Shown one piece after another: positions 34,633 through 45,934 of a DNA stretch of 64,000 nt. The DNA lies in the NCBI GenBank assembly GCA_022393335.1, contig JAJEKB010020949.1, positions 785,349-849,348 on the forward strand, in the 5' to 3' direction. Below the pieces are notes generated by a model that did not search any database, had not been told where the DNA came from, and saw only the letters and a list, made by a program, of their open reading frames with translations. Numbering within the stretch: the stretch's first letter is position 1; each line of letters opens with the position of its first letter. The position numbers and the translations under genes were made by a program. The DNA comes from Macrotrachela quadricornifera (lineage: Eukaryota; Rotifera; Eurotatoria; Philodinida; Philodinidae).

Positions 34633-36124
34633 ATGTCATTGAAAAAAAATTTAATTATTTGGTATATATTGTTATTAATTATTTTATATACTCTACAAGG
34701 ATTTATACAAGGTTTAACTAAATCGATTCCATTATATTTGGCTTCTCATAATGCAACATGGAAAGAACAGGGTACTTTCAGTTGGGTATATTATCCATTT
34801 AGCTTTAAAATTTTTTGGGCACCAATAATTGACTCAATTTATAGTCGTCGAATGGGTGGTCGTCATCAAACATGGTTAGCACCTATTCAAATACTTGTTG
34901 GTATTATTTTATTAATTCTCTCATTCTACGTCGAATCTCTCTTAGTCAATCTACAAAATTTTATATTAACAATTATCTTTTTCGTTCTATATTTTCTTAT
35001 TGCAACTCAAGATATTGTTGTTGATGGTTGGTCTATTTTAATATTTAGCAATACAAATCCACAATGGGCATCTACTTGTCAAACTATTGGACAAATGACT
35101 GGATATTTCATTGGTTCAACAATATTAATGATATTGGAATCGGCAAATTTTACTAACAAATATATTCGTAAACCTCTTTCATTATCTGAACGTCCATTTG
35201 GATTGTTTTCATTACAACAGTTTACTTTCTTTTGGGGTATAGTATTCATAATTGTCAGTCTTATTATAACAGTGACTTTCTTTTGGAAAAAACAATTGAA
35301 GCAAAAAAACAATATTGGTATACCAGAGGAAACTGAAACAAAATTAAATTTAGTTGAAACATATTTAGCTATTTGGAAATTATTGAAGAAGCCTTGTATG
35401 CGCAAATTGATTTTTATAGTATTGACTTTCAATATTGGCTTTGCAGCAACCTCTTACATGACCAATTTAACATTAATGAGGTAAGTCTATCTATTGAAAT
35501 ATTTAGTGCTAATATTTTATTTTGTATAGTTATGGTATAACACGTGAAACTCTTGCACTTTTCAATGTTCCTTTAATAGTGGTACATATTCTTGTACCCT
35601 TATGTTTGAGTAAAGTACAACGTCCTCTAGTATGGTTTACACGAGCATATATTCCACGTCTTATTATCTCTCTTATATTGGCTATTTATATCTTTTTTAT
35701 ACCACAAATTTTTGGCACACTATATTTCTATCCTATTCTCATTCTTTTACTTTGTATAAATGAAGCGTTCGTTCACTTGATAATGGTACCTTGTATTGGT
35801 TTTTTTGCACGAATTAGTGAACCACAAATTGCTGGAACATATATGACGCTTTTGGCAGCTATAATTAATTTGGGTCAAACTTTATTGTCAACGTGTGTAC
35901 TATACATTGCAAACTGGTTACCAAAGCCATATGCATATTCAATTGAAGTAGGAATTTGTTTAGTACTTGGGTTAATATGGATAGGATTAATGTGGCGTAT
36001 GACTAGACGTTTGGAAGAATTACCTATTGAAGATTGGTATTTGGATCCATCGGAATCAAAATCAGTATCATCTAATACGACAACTATACAACCCAACATT
36101 CTCGAAGGTGGCATCAGTATTTAA
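34633..36124 (+). CDS. Acetyl-CoA transporter, SLC33A1/AT-1 family
   Basis: Exons 34633-35480 and 35530-36124 join across a 49-nt phase-2 intron (GTAAGT..TATAG) to give 480 residues. About 11-12 hydrophobic helices of the major facilitator type are visible. Family landmarks are SFKIFWAPIIDSIYSRRMGGR after TM2 (matching the K-x-x-W-A-P-x-x-D segment of AT-1) and TQDIVVDGWSI in TM4-5. AT-1 moves acetyl-CoA from the cytosol into the endoplasmic reticulum lumen for protein and glycan acetylation. The human protein is ~549 residues, so this one is compact, mostly at the N-terminal tail and loops. The frame is intact, a polyadenylation AATAAA lies at 36180, and nothing suggests decay. Confidence 0.93.
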
Positions 36125-36179
36125 TCATTTAATATAAGAAAAGAAATGACAATTTTTTTTTGTATATAATTTGGGTGTA

Positions 36180-36185
36180 AATAAA
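36180..36185 (+). promoter_or_regulatory. Polyadenylation signal of acetyl-CoA transporter gene
   Basis: AATAAA about 55 bases after the stop codon. Confidence 0.55.
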
Positions 36186-36189
36186 TTTT

Positions 36190-37399
36190 TTTCTATGTTC
36201 AATTTAATTATCAATGAAATATATGTTTTAGTAAGTTTATTATCTGTAAAATGAACTCAATAGATTGACCTTCAAATAATATATGTTTAGAAATATTTTG
36301 AATTAGTTGAAATAATTGTTTTATTTTTATTACTATACAAATTTTGCTTTAGTTGTAAATAAGGAAATATATTATCATATATCTCACAGATGAAATGTAA
36401 ATAAGTTTTAGGTGGATAAAAACACTTTAAAGAAAATTGTTGAGTTTATGAACGCTAACTGTAATAGTTGTTGTTGTTGTTGTTATTACGATTATTTTTT
36501 TTAAATGTATGTCAGGTATATTCTTACCAAATTGTATCGAAATTGATTTCTCAGAATCCTTTGAATTATAGTCGAGCTTAACATGCTCTACACAAATGTT
36601 GGTGAGAGCGTACCTTTATTTCAGAATGGAAAAGTGAGAATAAATGTTTTTTTCTCAAATAGTAAATGTTCGCCTCTATTTTATTAGAACGTCGTTATTA
36701 GGAAAATTATATGTAATGGAGGCGGATGCAGTTCAATGTCATAGACTGTTTATTTCATTCTCGCAACATTTAAATAGAAAGGTTGTTGCTATATTATTTG
36801 AAAGAGCAGATTCTACAATACTTGAACTAATGTGACAAGGGCAATATGTCATCATTCACCATATTTAGTGAGCCTTTGAAATAAGTAGTTAACACATACA
36901 CGTGAATTGTTGTATCACTTACATCTGACATAAAGAATGAAAAATATCGAAAGTTGCTTGTATATGGATTGTATTTCATTCTGAAATCGAAAGGTTGAAA
37001 CATGAGTTGTACATTGGCTTTGAAGAAGGGAAAGAATATGGGAATGTCGATAATTTTGAAATTGTTTGGATGAGAAAAGGAACTTGGAAGGATTGGTTAC
37101 AAGATCGATAGTAGTTAGAACAGATTTGGTCTTTGAAGAATACAATCTTCATTTCTTCGAAGATGATTTTAAATGTGGAGTGTATCTCTATGAATTGCTG
37201 ATACATGTCAAAATTATATTGTTAAATCTAGAACAACTAGTAAATGAGACTGTTCACACTTTTTACTGTCTTTATCCAATCAAATTTATTCTCATCCTTC
37301 ATCCTATCATGCTGGACTTCAATTATCAAATTGATTTATCTTCATTTGTGAAAGTAAGTTTACTTGGTCGATCTAAACTAAGAACTCCTGGCAATATAG
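36190..37399. other. Intergenic DNA before ADP-ribosyltransferase pseudogene
   Basis: No supportable gene. A (GTT)n run sits at about 36466-36484. The region from ~36950 may contain the decayed N-terminal part of the pseudogene that follows, but I could not read family motifs in any frame. Confidence 0.4.
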
Positions 37400-38256
37400 A
37401 CAAAAAATGTCAATCTCGATCAAATCACCGATAGAATCCAATATTTACAACCTAATTTTCTTCGTGTCTTAAAAGAATTCTTTTCTATTGCTATTTTCGA
37501 TACAAATCAAACATTTGAGATTTCTTCAGCTGGAATCAATGAAAGATTCATTTTCATACAATTCCTTTTCGATATGATTTTAGTAATGAAAACAAAACTT
37601 AATGATAAAGATAAGTTCATTTCTCAATGCATTGACTTCTTCAAAAACAGTTCAGCAGAATTGAAGGCTTTAGAAAGATTTCATTATGATTACAAAGCAG
37701 ATAAAGTCCTTTAATGGTATTCAGAAGATTCATTTGTATTCCACCAAGTGAACGAAGCCGTTCGAATTCAAAGCATCAATTTATTCTTTCTCTATCGATT
37801 CATCCTGCAAGATATACGCTTGTCCAATGCAACGAATCAGTATATTTCGATAAACTCTTCTCTTTCAATTAGCCTCCAGAATAGTTTTGTTAAGTATTTT
37901 GTTCTTGGAAATAACGTTGCCACTACAAAGATGAATAAAGTTTGAGTCTTATTTTAGATCGAAGCTGATTCTTATCTTTCTGATAGTATAAAATCTTTCG
38001 GCAAAGTAACCAATTCCAGTCAATCATCAGAAGAACAAAAAACGATCTTTATGGCTGGAAGTATTTCCGAGTTACAAAAGTAATAAGTGAAAAATCACTC
38101 TCATCGATAAAAATGGAACTGTACAGTAATGAAGAATATAGTCTGAAAGAGTTCTTCAAGTTGTTATGTAGGAAATATAGTAGCAAAACAGCAATAAAAG
38201 AAGATCAACTCCTAGTACTACCAAGTGTAGGAAAATCGACCTTGATGATATCTTAG
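37400..38256 (+). pseudogene. Decayed NAD:arginine ADP-ribosyltransferase-like gene
   Basis: A frame from ~37400 shows the pattern of the ADP-ribosyltransferase (ART) proteins that are numerous in bdelloids, which in intact form transfer ADP-ribose from NAD+ to arginine. Visible parts are a LDQ..-helical region, then WYSEDSF with a following N-E-A-V-R segment, the strand with S-I-N-S (the Ser of the R-S-E type active site), and an acidic E-E-Q-K-T-I-F-M-A-G segment where the catalytic E-x-E would lie. In-frame stops occur at 37712 (TAA), 37943 (TGA), 37955 (TAG) and 38081 (TAA). A final M-E-L-Y-S-N-E-E block at 38113 is in a different frame and precedes where TPR repeats would begin in relatives. 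It is clearly non-functional. The 5' end was not found. Confidence 0.75.
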
Positions 38257-38584
38257 TATAATATCTGTACGTACATGATATATATATATAATTCTAAGTT
38301 TTTATTCAATAGCTATTCTCATCTATTAGAAATATCTGTTACGTACATCTTTGTCTAGTGAATTTTTTTGTTTTTGTATTACAATAAACATTTTGATCTT
38401 ATGAGTGTAAGATGTTAGATGAGATCAAATATTTTTACAACAATCAGATAAATAATTATCATATCGCAAAACAAGTTCTTTCACATTGTTGAGTAATTAC
38501 ATAGGTATATATATATATATATAACACAGCGTTGTTATTATCACTGTGGTTATCTGTAGTGAAAAAAAGAAAAACAAAAATTTA
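38257..38584. other. Short intergenic region with TA microsatellites
   Basis: (TA)n runs lie near 38279-38290 and 38504-38523, directly upstream of the F-box gene. It presumably contains that gene's promoter. Confidence 0.5.
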
Positions 38585-40147
38585 ATGTCGCAAAGAAAAC
38601 GTCAGAAAATGAATGAAGTTAATAATCAAACGTAAGTTATACAAATGATTGTTTTCCAGTTGAGATTTTTCATATTGACTTTAGGTTAAATTCAGTTATG
38701 ATTACAAAATTCGAACAATTACCAAATGAATTAATATTAGTTTGTTTTGGCTATCTTAATTTATATTGGTTATATGAAACATTCTCTTGTTTAAATCAAC
38801 GTTTGAATAAATTAATTTTACATCAAACAAAAAATTCTATTGATCTAGATTCAATTGCAGATGATAATATCTTAACATTTTGTATTAAATTAAATAATTT
38901 TTTAACAATAACTAAAAATTATCCAGTATCAATTAGTGCTAATTATGAACAACGATTTATTTTAATAATGAAAGATAAATTCTTTCAAGATAAATTTTCT
39001 AAATTAAAATCGTTAAGATTATGTGATATACATGCTGAGCCTATATATAATGTCATATTTGATAAAAGGTTAAAATTATATAAAACATTAGAACGAATAA
39101 CTTTACAAGAAATTAGCGAAGCAGAAGAATACGGACATTATGTTGAACGTAAGGAATATTCTCAATACTTTATATCTAAATCTGATTTTTCAATAAACTA
39201 ATATGTTTTTGTTTATTTTTCTAAATTTAAAAAAAGGATAAGAAATATTAGTTAGATTAATTAACTATTTGTCGTTATAGGATTATGTAGACAATTGATA
39301 TCATCAAAAATGAAGTCATTGAAATATTTGGATTTAAAAATAAAACCATATTCATGTGGATGTGAAATTGGCCTTCAATCACGTGACAATGATGTTGATT
39401 TAGAATTTCAGTATGAATCAGAACAAGAAAAATCATTGAGTACTTTGGAAACACTTATTATTGGAGGTAGTTTATTAAAACTGTATATTCCTCTTTACAT
39501 TTATTTGACTTTCTTTAATAGATATTCCAGATGAGTATGATACATCTACAACAACAAAATTATCATTTCGTACATTGACTGAAGAATTAATACCTTGTCT
39601 ACCAAAATTAAAGAACTTGACTATTAATTCAATTCATTTTAATGAAAATAGATATGCTCATCTGCATCAGGTATGCATAAAAAGATTATTGAATATTCTT
39701 GTTGAAATGTTATTTTAAATTTTGTAATTAACAGCTTGAAGATCTTGAGGATAAGACTGTGAATATTGTATTTTTCTCTCATTCATCCATCCTGAAGTAA
39801 AGAGTTTACTCTCTATCATTATAAGTATCTGTAGTTCAACTAAAACTTACTCTTATTAATGCTCAAAAAAAGATCATTCTTTACGATATTTGTTATCAAA
39901 AATAAGATTTTTTCTTATCATTTCGTCTTCTTGTCTATATTAGATGCATCAACCAACTTCCAAAACCAATGCCATTATAAAACTCAATTTAGAATCAATT
40001 AGGATTTGGACTAAGAAAGAGCGGCCCAATCAAAATATGGATAAAAAAAATGAAAATTTATTAAAAAATTTCTTTTTAGGAATTAATTCATCGGACGTTA
40101 CAACAATTAAAAAATTTTATATTAATAATAAAAATGTTCTGAAATAA
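38585..40147 (+). CDS. F-box protein with leucine-rich region, six exons
   Basis: The start ATG is at 38585. Exons: 38585-38631, 38685-39148, 39281-39466, 39522-39670, 39735 to 39758 or 39767, and 39944-40147. Every junction keeps frame (GT..AG; introns 53, 132, 55, 64 and ~180 nt), giving about 357-360 residues. The F-box is near residues 20-55 (FEQLPNELILVCFGYLN). The rest contains leucine-rich units (KLKSLRLCDI, MKSLKYLDLKI, LPKLKNLTINSIHF). It probably serves as a substrate adaptor of an SCF ubiquitin ligase; the target is unknown. The fifth exon is tiny and its donor is ambiguous (GTGAAT at 39759 or GTATTT at 39768). Reading through the GTAAGG donor at 39149 would wrongly end the protein at 39201. 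A polyadenylation AATAAA is at 40208. Confidence 0.82.
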
Positions 40148-40448
40148 AATTTCTTCTACATTATTTCTATGAGAATTTTTTTTCATAATGTATCGAGTTT
40201 TTTAAACAATAAATTACTATTTCATATGTTTTCATCATAAATCATTTTTTAAATGTGAGAAAAGATGTGGATAATGAATGAAAATAATTTTTATATCCAC
40301 ACCCTCAAGATTTAAGGCTTATTAGAGACTGTCATTAATGAAGTATGATAGAAGAAGTTTTCTAATTATCATTTAAGAAAACAAAGTATGTGATTTAACA
40401 CAAAGCGAATAAATTGATCTTGGTTCTTTAATATTATGTTAACGATAA
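40148..40448. other. Convergent intergenic gap
   Basis: 300 bases between the 3' ends of the F-box gene (plus) and the Tudor gene (minus). Apart from polyadenylation words, nothing was seen. Confidence 0.5.
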
Positions 40449-41659
40449 TCAATCGAAGCTAATGCTTTTGTCAACATGATTTGTTGTTTTATCAGCTAAT
40501 AATATATAAAAATTATTTGTTTGATAATCATCACTACGATATGATACTAAGATAGGCCAATATTCATCACCTATATTCAACATTGTTTGATGACGAAATT
40601 CATCTTCTAAATATTCTTCTTTTCTCATTGTTATATTCTAAATCAATTTATTTCTTTTTTGAATAATTCTTTAACAAACTTGATTAAGTAAATTTATTAT
40701 TTGATCATTTATATTTTCATCATTATGATTTAAAAGAATTAAATCATTATCAATAACATGCATTTCATAATCATGATAATCTTTTACAAGAAAAAAGATA
40801 TTAATTAAAAAAAGAAATAAGACAAACTTAATAATTGATCACATGATGATAATGTTGTTAAATTAGCTGATGAAACATTTGATATTCCTGCTAAACGACG
40901 TTAAACACAAGAAATTGGTTGCCGAATTAATCTAAAACTTTATTTTATTAAATATAAAATTTCTTTTAAATTAATTTACAGTTGTGGCATTTCACGAAGA
41001 TCTAATTCAAATAAATAAAATAAAATGAAAACCTGAAATGGTAATTTGTCTTTCCATTCCCAAATCAATTAAATGAACAGTTTCAAGATTATCTTGATTT
41101 GTGATTAAATTAATTTTAGTTATTAAACGACATCGAAACCAAGATGTTTGACTTTTACACGTACAATATCCATTATTTTTTAATCTAAAATTCAATTTAT
41201 TTTATTAATTTATTTAAATAAAAATAAAGTTTACATTGATATATCAATATTTGATTTTTTATTTAAAAGTGTTTGCTGAAATGTATCATTTAATATTCTT
41301 ATACCTGATATCCAATCTTCATTAAACATAATATAAACAAATGAAAGATGGCCATCAACATGTGATACATGAAGATTTGAATAGACTTGACAACGTTCAA
41401 CACGTGGTTTATGTTTTCGAATATTTTCAATATCAAATTCAAATAATAATTCATCTGAATTTATTTTATAAATATTTATATAAATCAAAATATTACTTGA
41501 TGTATTTGTTAATTGTTCAGATAATTTTGTTTGATTTAATAATGATGCTCCTTTCTTTATGGAAAAATTTGAGAATGGAATATTAGTTGAAATTTTATTT
41601 GGTATCCAAGATTCTTCATTATTTCGATAAATTTCTTCTTCGCTATTTTCTTCTTTCAT
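40449..41659 (-). pseudogene. Tudor-domain protein gene with one nonsense codon
   Basis: Six exons keep a single frame: 41659-41235, 41184-41033, 41001-40980, 40931-40843, 40780-40680 and 40637-40449 (introns 50, 31, 48, 62 and 42 nt), giving 325 codons. The middle is a Tudor fold. HVSHVDGHLSFVYIMF opens it, WFRCRLI and ETVHLIDLGMERQITISDLR follow (compare the Tudor pattern W-Y-R-A-x-V..F-I-D-Y-G-N..V), then RRLAGISNVSS. Tudor domains read methylated arginine or lysine, often in germline piRNA or spliceosomal complexes. TAA at 40901-40903 interrupts this exon exactly where relatives carry a basic residue before R-R-L-A-G-I. The last exon (EYWPILVSYRS, YILLAD) looks like a second domain edge. 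Either it is a young pseudogene, or the stop is bypassed by a splice that I did not see. The Asp-for-Tyr pocket (DLG rather than DYG) may weaken ligand binding. Confidence 0.72.
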
Positions 41660-41993
41660 CTTTATAAATTATCTTAGAAGTGAATAGAAATAAACAATAT
41701 ATATTACATTGATTAGAATAGTATCCATTATTTCTCTTCCAAGTGCGTGTTTATATTCGTAGTCTTTCGTTTTCCCTCTCTCTCTAGATGTATTTTATTT
41801 CGCATCATTTTAAAATCATTTCTACGTCCCGCGCCACGTTCGATAAATAAATTTTGAACGTTTTTTCAGATATATGTATCCGACGAAGTATGGATCCAGA
41901 AATGATTTTCTTAAAAATTTAAGAAAATTCTTATATATGGTAAGTTGATTTATTATGAACCTAATTTTATTGAATAAATTTCTATTCATAGAT

Positions 41994-42240
41994 GTCTGAC
42001 TTAAAAGCATGAAAAGAAAAAGTTGAACAAAAAATTCGTCTACCTGGTGAAACTCATCAAAAACAAGCACAACACATTTTTGAACTTGAAATAGTTGAAC
42101 GAATTATGAAATATGTCCGAAAGTTTAAGGTAATCAAATATTCTTAATTTATCTATTGTAGAGGATTTTAACAGTGAAAGTATTAATGTATCTATTCCAA
42201 CAGTTGGAGTCGCATCGGCTACACGACACTGAATAAAAAT
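41994..42240 (+). pseudogene. Unrecognised gene fragment
   Basis: From the ATG at 41994 the frame encodes a basic helical segment (KEKVEQKIRLPGETHQKQ, then HIFELEIVERIMKYV), broken by one TGA after six codons where a Trp would fit. A GTAATC donor at about 42131 and a TTGTAG acceptor near 42160 frame a ~30-nt intron, after which the frame continues ~24 codons to a stop. Codon use looks coding, but no family is recognised. It is possibly a remnant. Confidence 0.35.
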
Positions 42241-42479
42241 GGTTTCAAATTCGTTTCAAATCTCAAAACCCTTTTTACGTTTCGTAGTCGTCGCGAAGCC
42301 ATTTTTTAGTTTCATGTGACACCATTTTTTTTCCAGTGCACATTCATCAACTACTGCTCCAAAATCAAAACATATTGAAAAAACATTTAAAAAAGTTCAT
42401 TAAAAAAATTAAAAGATTTTATGTCATTTAATTGTGTTATTTTTATTTACATTAATAAAAATAAAAGAGAGGAAGATTA

Positions 42480-42867
42480 CTAAACTACGAGTAACAAATG
42501 GTAAAAGAGCATTTGCAAAAAAGTATATTGAAAACCAACTTGTATTACATTAAAACCAAAATAAGGATCAGATAATAAAATTCTTAATATGGTTACTATA
42601 CCAGATGGAAGAAAACCAATAATATAAATATTTGATATTGGTATCATTTGAATTGTTAATTTTCGACATTTTCCACAAATAAATCGACTTTGTTTTATAC
42701 GATTTTTTTTGTCGAATAACTCGAATTAATAATATTATGTTTAAAACAATTATCAAACAAATTGGTAAAACACAATTAATTAACCAATCATAAAGATATT
42801 CAATTCGATTAAAGATAAAACATACTCCTCCACACCATCGTTTTGACAAAATAAAACTATTTTTCAC
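42480..42867 (-). pseudogene. 7TM receptor fragment (TM5-TM7) with poly-A frameshift
   Basis: Starting near 42867, the frame encodes RIEYLYDWLINCVLPICLII and a TM5 ending ILLIRVIRQKK. In the A-run at 42703-42710 (minus strand) the frame changes. The continuation, one base shifted, reads RIKQSRFICGKCRKLTIQM, then TM6 (ISNIYIIGFLPSGIVTIL) and TM7 (LQMLFYHLLLVV), ending TAG at 42482-42480. This is a rhodopsin-like receptor family different from the one at 2.3 kb. TM1-TM4 are absent. It is either a truncated pseudogene or a true gene damaged by homopolymer miscall plus a missed upstream exon. Confidence 0.75.
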
Positions 42868-43099
42868 AAGAATTTGGAATTATTAAATATATATAAACAC
42901 GAATATCATACAAAATTATTAATATTAATGAAAATTTATGAGAAAAGAAACGTTTGACAGCAATATTGAAAAGATTATGATAAAATTCTCTTTCTCGTAG
43001 AGAAGAGTCTAGCTGAAATAAACTGTTTGCTTGTATGTGCGCACTTCACTGATTGGCCGAATAATGATGTCGAAACAAAAACGGTTTCTTTCCAATAAA
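42868..43099. other. Short gene-free stretch
   Basis: No TM1-TM4 coding sequence for the receptor fragment could be read here. Confidence 0.4.
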
Positions 43100-43275
43100 A
43101 CTTGACCAAAGAATAATTGAGGACGGAGGAATTCGAATCTGAGGTTAGTTTTAAATAATTAATCATTAATTAATATTTATTGATTAATAATTATCAATTT
43201 GCTCATAAGACTTGACGAAAAGCTGATCAAGGACGGTGAATCGAAAACTGAAGTCAGTTTTCATTGATTAATTAG
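43100..43275. repeat. Two imperfect direct repeats ~110 bp apart
   Basis: CTTGACCAAAGAATAATTGA at 43101 and CTTGACGAAAAGCTGATCAA at 43211 begin similar ~65-75-bp segments. Both continue through GAGGACGG / AAGGACGG and a GTTAGTTTT / GTCAGTTTT word into ATTAAT-rich tails. Confidence 0.6.
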
Positions 43276-44095
43276 TAATTAATTATGAGTTTGGTTGTTA
43301 ACTATAAATATTTTATAAAAAAAAATTTAGCCATAGATATTCGAGGTAAATAGCAAAATTTATCATCGATGATGAGATTTAAGTGGCAAGAGTGGCGGAT
43401 AATAAAACTTACTAATCTCATCATAGCGTTAGGAAAAAATCAGTCGAGCTTTCTGCTCGTAATAATAAACTCAAAAATGTAGATAGATGCACTTGGCAGA
43501 ATAATGCAGTGTGAGTGTGCTGATTTCAACTCGTGGAACGACGTAAATAAACAATTTGGTAACAATTTAGAAACAGTACTTCTACGGGAAAGAGCTAAGC
43601 GAGTCTACAGACGAGCGTTACTTGTTTTTCTTTTCTATTTTTTTGTATAATTTAATTATTGACTTTTAAATAACTAGCCACATAAAGTACGTTTAATAAC
43701 ATTTCCTTTTCTTTACATGTCACTTAGAGAAAGATTTTGCTATCACTTAGTTGGCAACAGGGAGATAACAAAAGTTTTTGTAAAAAGAAAGTTTCACTTT
43801 TCTTTAAGAGTGATCGAGAGAAAGTTTTCTGATCAAAAAAAAGTCCTAGTTTTTCTTCTGGTTTCCGATAAAAATTTCCTGGTGAAGTCCTGTTTTCTGC
43901 GAGAACCTGGTTTTTCAATTTTAGACATGATAATACTGCACATAATATCAGTAGCTAAGGTCGATTGTATAGTGATAACGAAAAATACGGTAGAAACAAT
44001 CAGTTCTATTTGTACCATAATTGATCAAAATGAGATTGTGTACAACCTTATACTAGGAAAATACTATCGATGACGGAGCCCATAAAGGTCGACCT
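43276..44095. other. Gene-poor DNA with an unsupported open frame
   Basis: The 118-codon frame at 43717-44073 (plus) overlaps a frame on the opposite strand and has no domain. I do not regard it as a gene. Confidence 0.4.
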
Positions 44096-44334
44096 TGTAA
44101 CAGTTGTTGACCGTTATACTTCACTTCCTGTATGTTATATCCTCTATACATTGTGATCATCTTACTTAACATTAACCTTCTGTCTCCATCCTTATTCCCT
44201 CATGTGTGACTGCTCGACCTCTGTCTGTATATATATACTGCTCATGTCAAAAGATACAATTGGAGTAATGATGTAGCAAAATAAATGTCGTACCAAATGG
44301 TACAGACAAGCATTCATCTCCATTTTTCGTTACA
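44096..44334 (+). mobile_element. Possible solo LTR
   Basis: A 239-bp stretch opens TGTAACAG and closes CGTTACA, so it has complementary TG..CA ends. Internally it has a TATATATATA box (about 44229) and an AATAAA polyadenylation word (about 44279), the order expected in a retrotransposon LTR. The flanking five bases (GACCT and AATTA) do not match and no internal retrotransposon genes are adjacent, so this is tentative. Confidence 0.3.
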
Positions 44335-44339
44335 AATTA

Positions 44340-45362
44340 GGGTAAATCAATTTCATCATCGTAATTATAATGGACAATTTTATGGCGATTTTCATCATGC
44401 TGAATTAATCGAGCGTGGTCCCGTGAAAAGTTATCGAATTAGCTAGGATGTTCAATTGGATTCGTTTCTTATATTCTTTATTTTAGATGACTGTGTCGTA
44501 AACGTTCATCGAAGATAGCAATTATAACAAACTTTCAAACATTAGGACCTTGTTCAAAATATTGGTTGATAATTCAGTCGACTTAAAGGCTACTACAGAT
44601 AGAATTGATTCAGGTTTGGTTCATATCGAATCAAATTGAAGTTATCCTATTTTAAAAATCGACTAAAAACTTTAATATTCGTAGTGGCAATGCAATTACT
44701 TAATGTTCTGATGTTTACACAATTGAAGTTCTTCACTCTCAGCAACGCCAAACACATAATGCATTTTCAACACTTCACCATCAGAAATAATGTTGCCTTT
44801 TTCTCTTTCTCTTTAATAAGTTTTGCTTCTCAGACTTTTTTCGATCTTTAAGCGTTAAGCAATTAACCAAAAAAGAAAACAAACATTTTCGTTTTATTCA
44901 GTAAAAGAATAAACAGTGCTGCATTTTCATTTGTGTAGCTTATACTTCAAATGCAGACATACAGGTAAAGCCAACCGATGCTTTTTAACGGTTTGATTAA
45001 TACTAATGGGCAAATTTTAAAAAAAACCGCAGGATACTGAGGTGAAAGAAACGTTGATTTAAATCGTCATAATAAACCACAGGCACCTAGCGCTTATTTC
45101 ATCACATAAACTATTTGAACTCACCTCTTTTGAGAATGCGATTTTGAACGGTTATAAAATTGCGCTTGTAGTCTAATTCTTGCGGCTTCTTATAACTCAT
45201 AAATCTGAGATTGCCTTACTGTGTTATACTATGAACTTTTTAAAATATCCCGATTCAGGACAAATGACACAGAAGATAAGTCTAAAATGTTTTTTAAAAT
45301 AAGTCCATTGACATTTCGTACGTGAAAAATGTCCTTCAAAGTAAATGCCCTTGGTGAAAAGG
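44340..45362. other. Gene-free AT-rich DNA
   Basis: No gene, terminal repeat or RNA gene seen. Confidence 0.45.
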
Positions 45363-45934
45363 TCCTTCAGAGGGATATTTGTAAAACACGCGATGATCCA
45401 CAAAGACCTAAATGCATGGGCAACACCCTCACGCAGAGCCACTATCGTTCACGATGATCCAACAAAAGTCAGATCTTTATTCAAACAGTTACATCATATA
45501 GGCTAATATACTGAATCTGTAATTTCGGCGAAACCATGAAGATCCAAAAAGTACAGCAAATATGTTCACGAATGACTACCACCGTTTATGAAGACCCAAA
45601 AAAATCAGAAAATCTTATCCAGAGGCAATCTACACTGTTGGAATCCGCAGATCTGTAATGCCGCCAATCCAGTATCAAGCGGATATTTAACCGTTTTGAG
45701 ACCTTTATCAATTTATAGTGTAGATAGCCTCTGAATAAGATTTTCTGTTTTCATGGGTCTTCGTGGATTCGCCGAAATTACAGATTCAGTATATTAACCT
45801 ATATGATGTAACTGTTTAAATAAAGATTTGACTTTTGTTGGATCGTCGTAAACGATAGTGGCTCTGCGTGAGGGTGTTGCTCACGCCTTTAGGTCTTTGT
45901 GAGTCATCGCATGTTTTCCAAATACCTCCTGCAG
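45363..45934. repeat. Long imperfect inverted repeat (palindromic element)
   Basis: The left arm 45363-45637 is matched in reverse complement by 45716-45934, with a ~78-bp spacer. Near-identical blocks include CAACACCCTCACGCAGAGCC, CAGTTACATCATATAGG and CTGAATCTGTAATTTCGGCG. The left arm is ~55 bp longer because of an extra segment bounded by two copies of an ATGAAGAYCCAAAAA word. No coding capacity. It is likely a foldback or MITE-type element, or two head-to-head copies of one repeat. Confidence 0.85.

Noticed and set aside
39149..39201. Readthrough C-terminus of the second F-box frame
   Set aside because: A GTAAGG donor at 39149 joins in phase to 39281 and extends the leucine-rich region, so the in-frame stop at 39201 lies in an intron.
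43130..43150. TTCGAATC word considered as a tRNA T-loop
   Set aside because: No acceptor stem, D-arm or anticodon arm can be built around it.
43717..44073. 118-codon open frame
   Set aside because: Competing frames exist on the opposite strand, hydrophobic runs arise from T-rich DNA, and there is no family resemblance.
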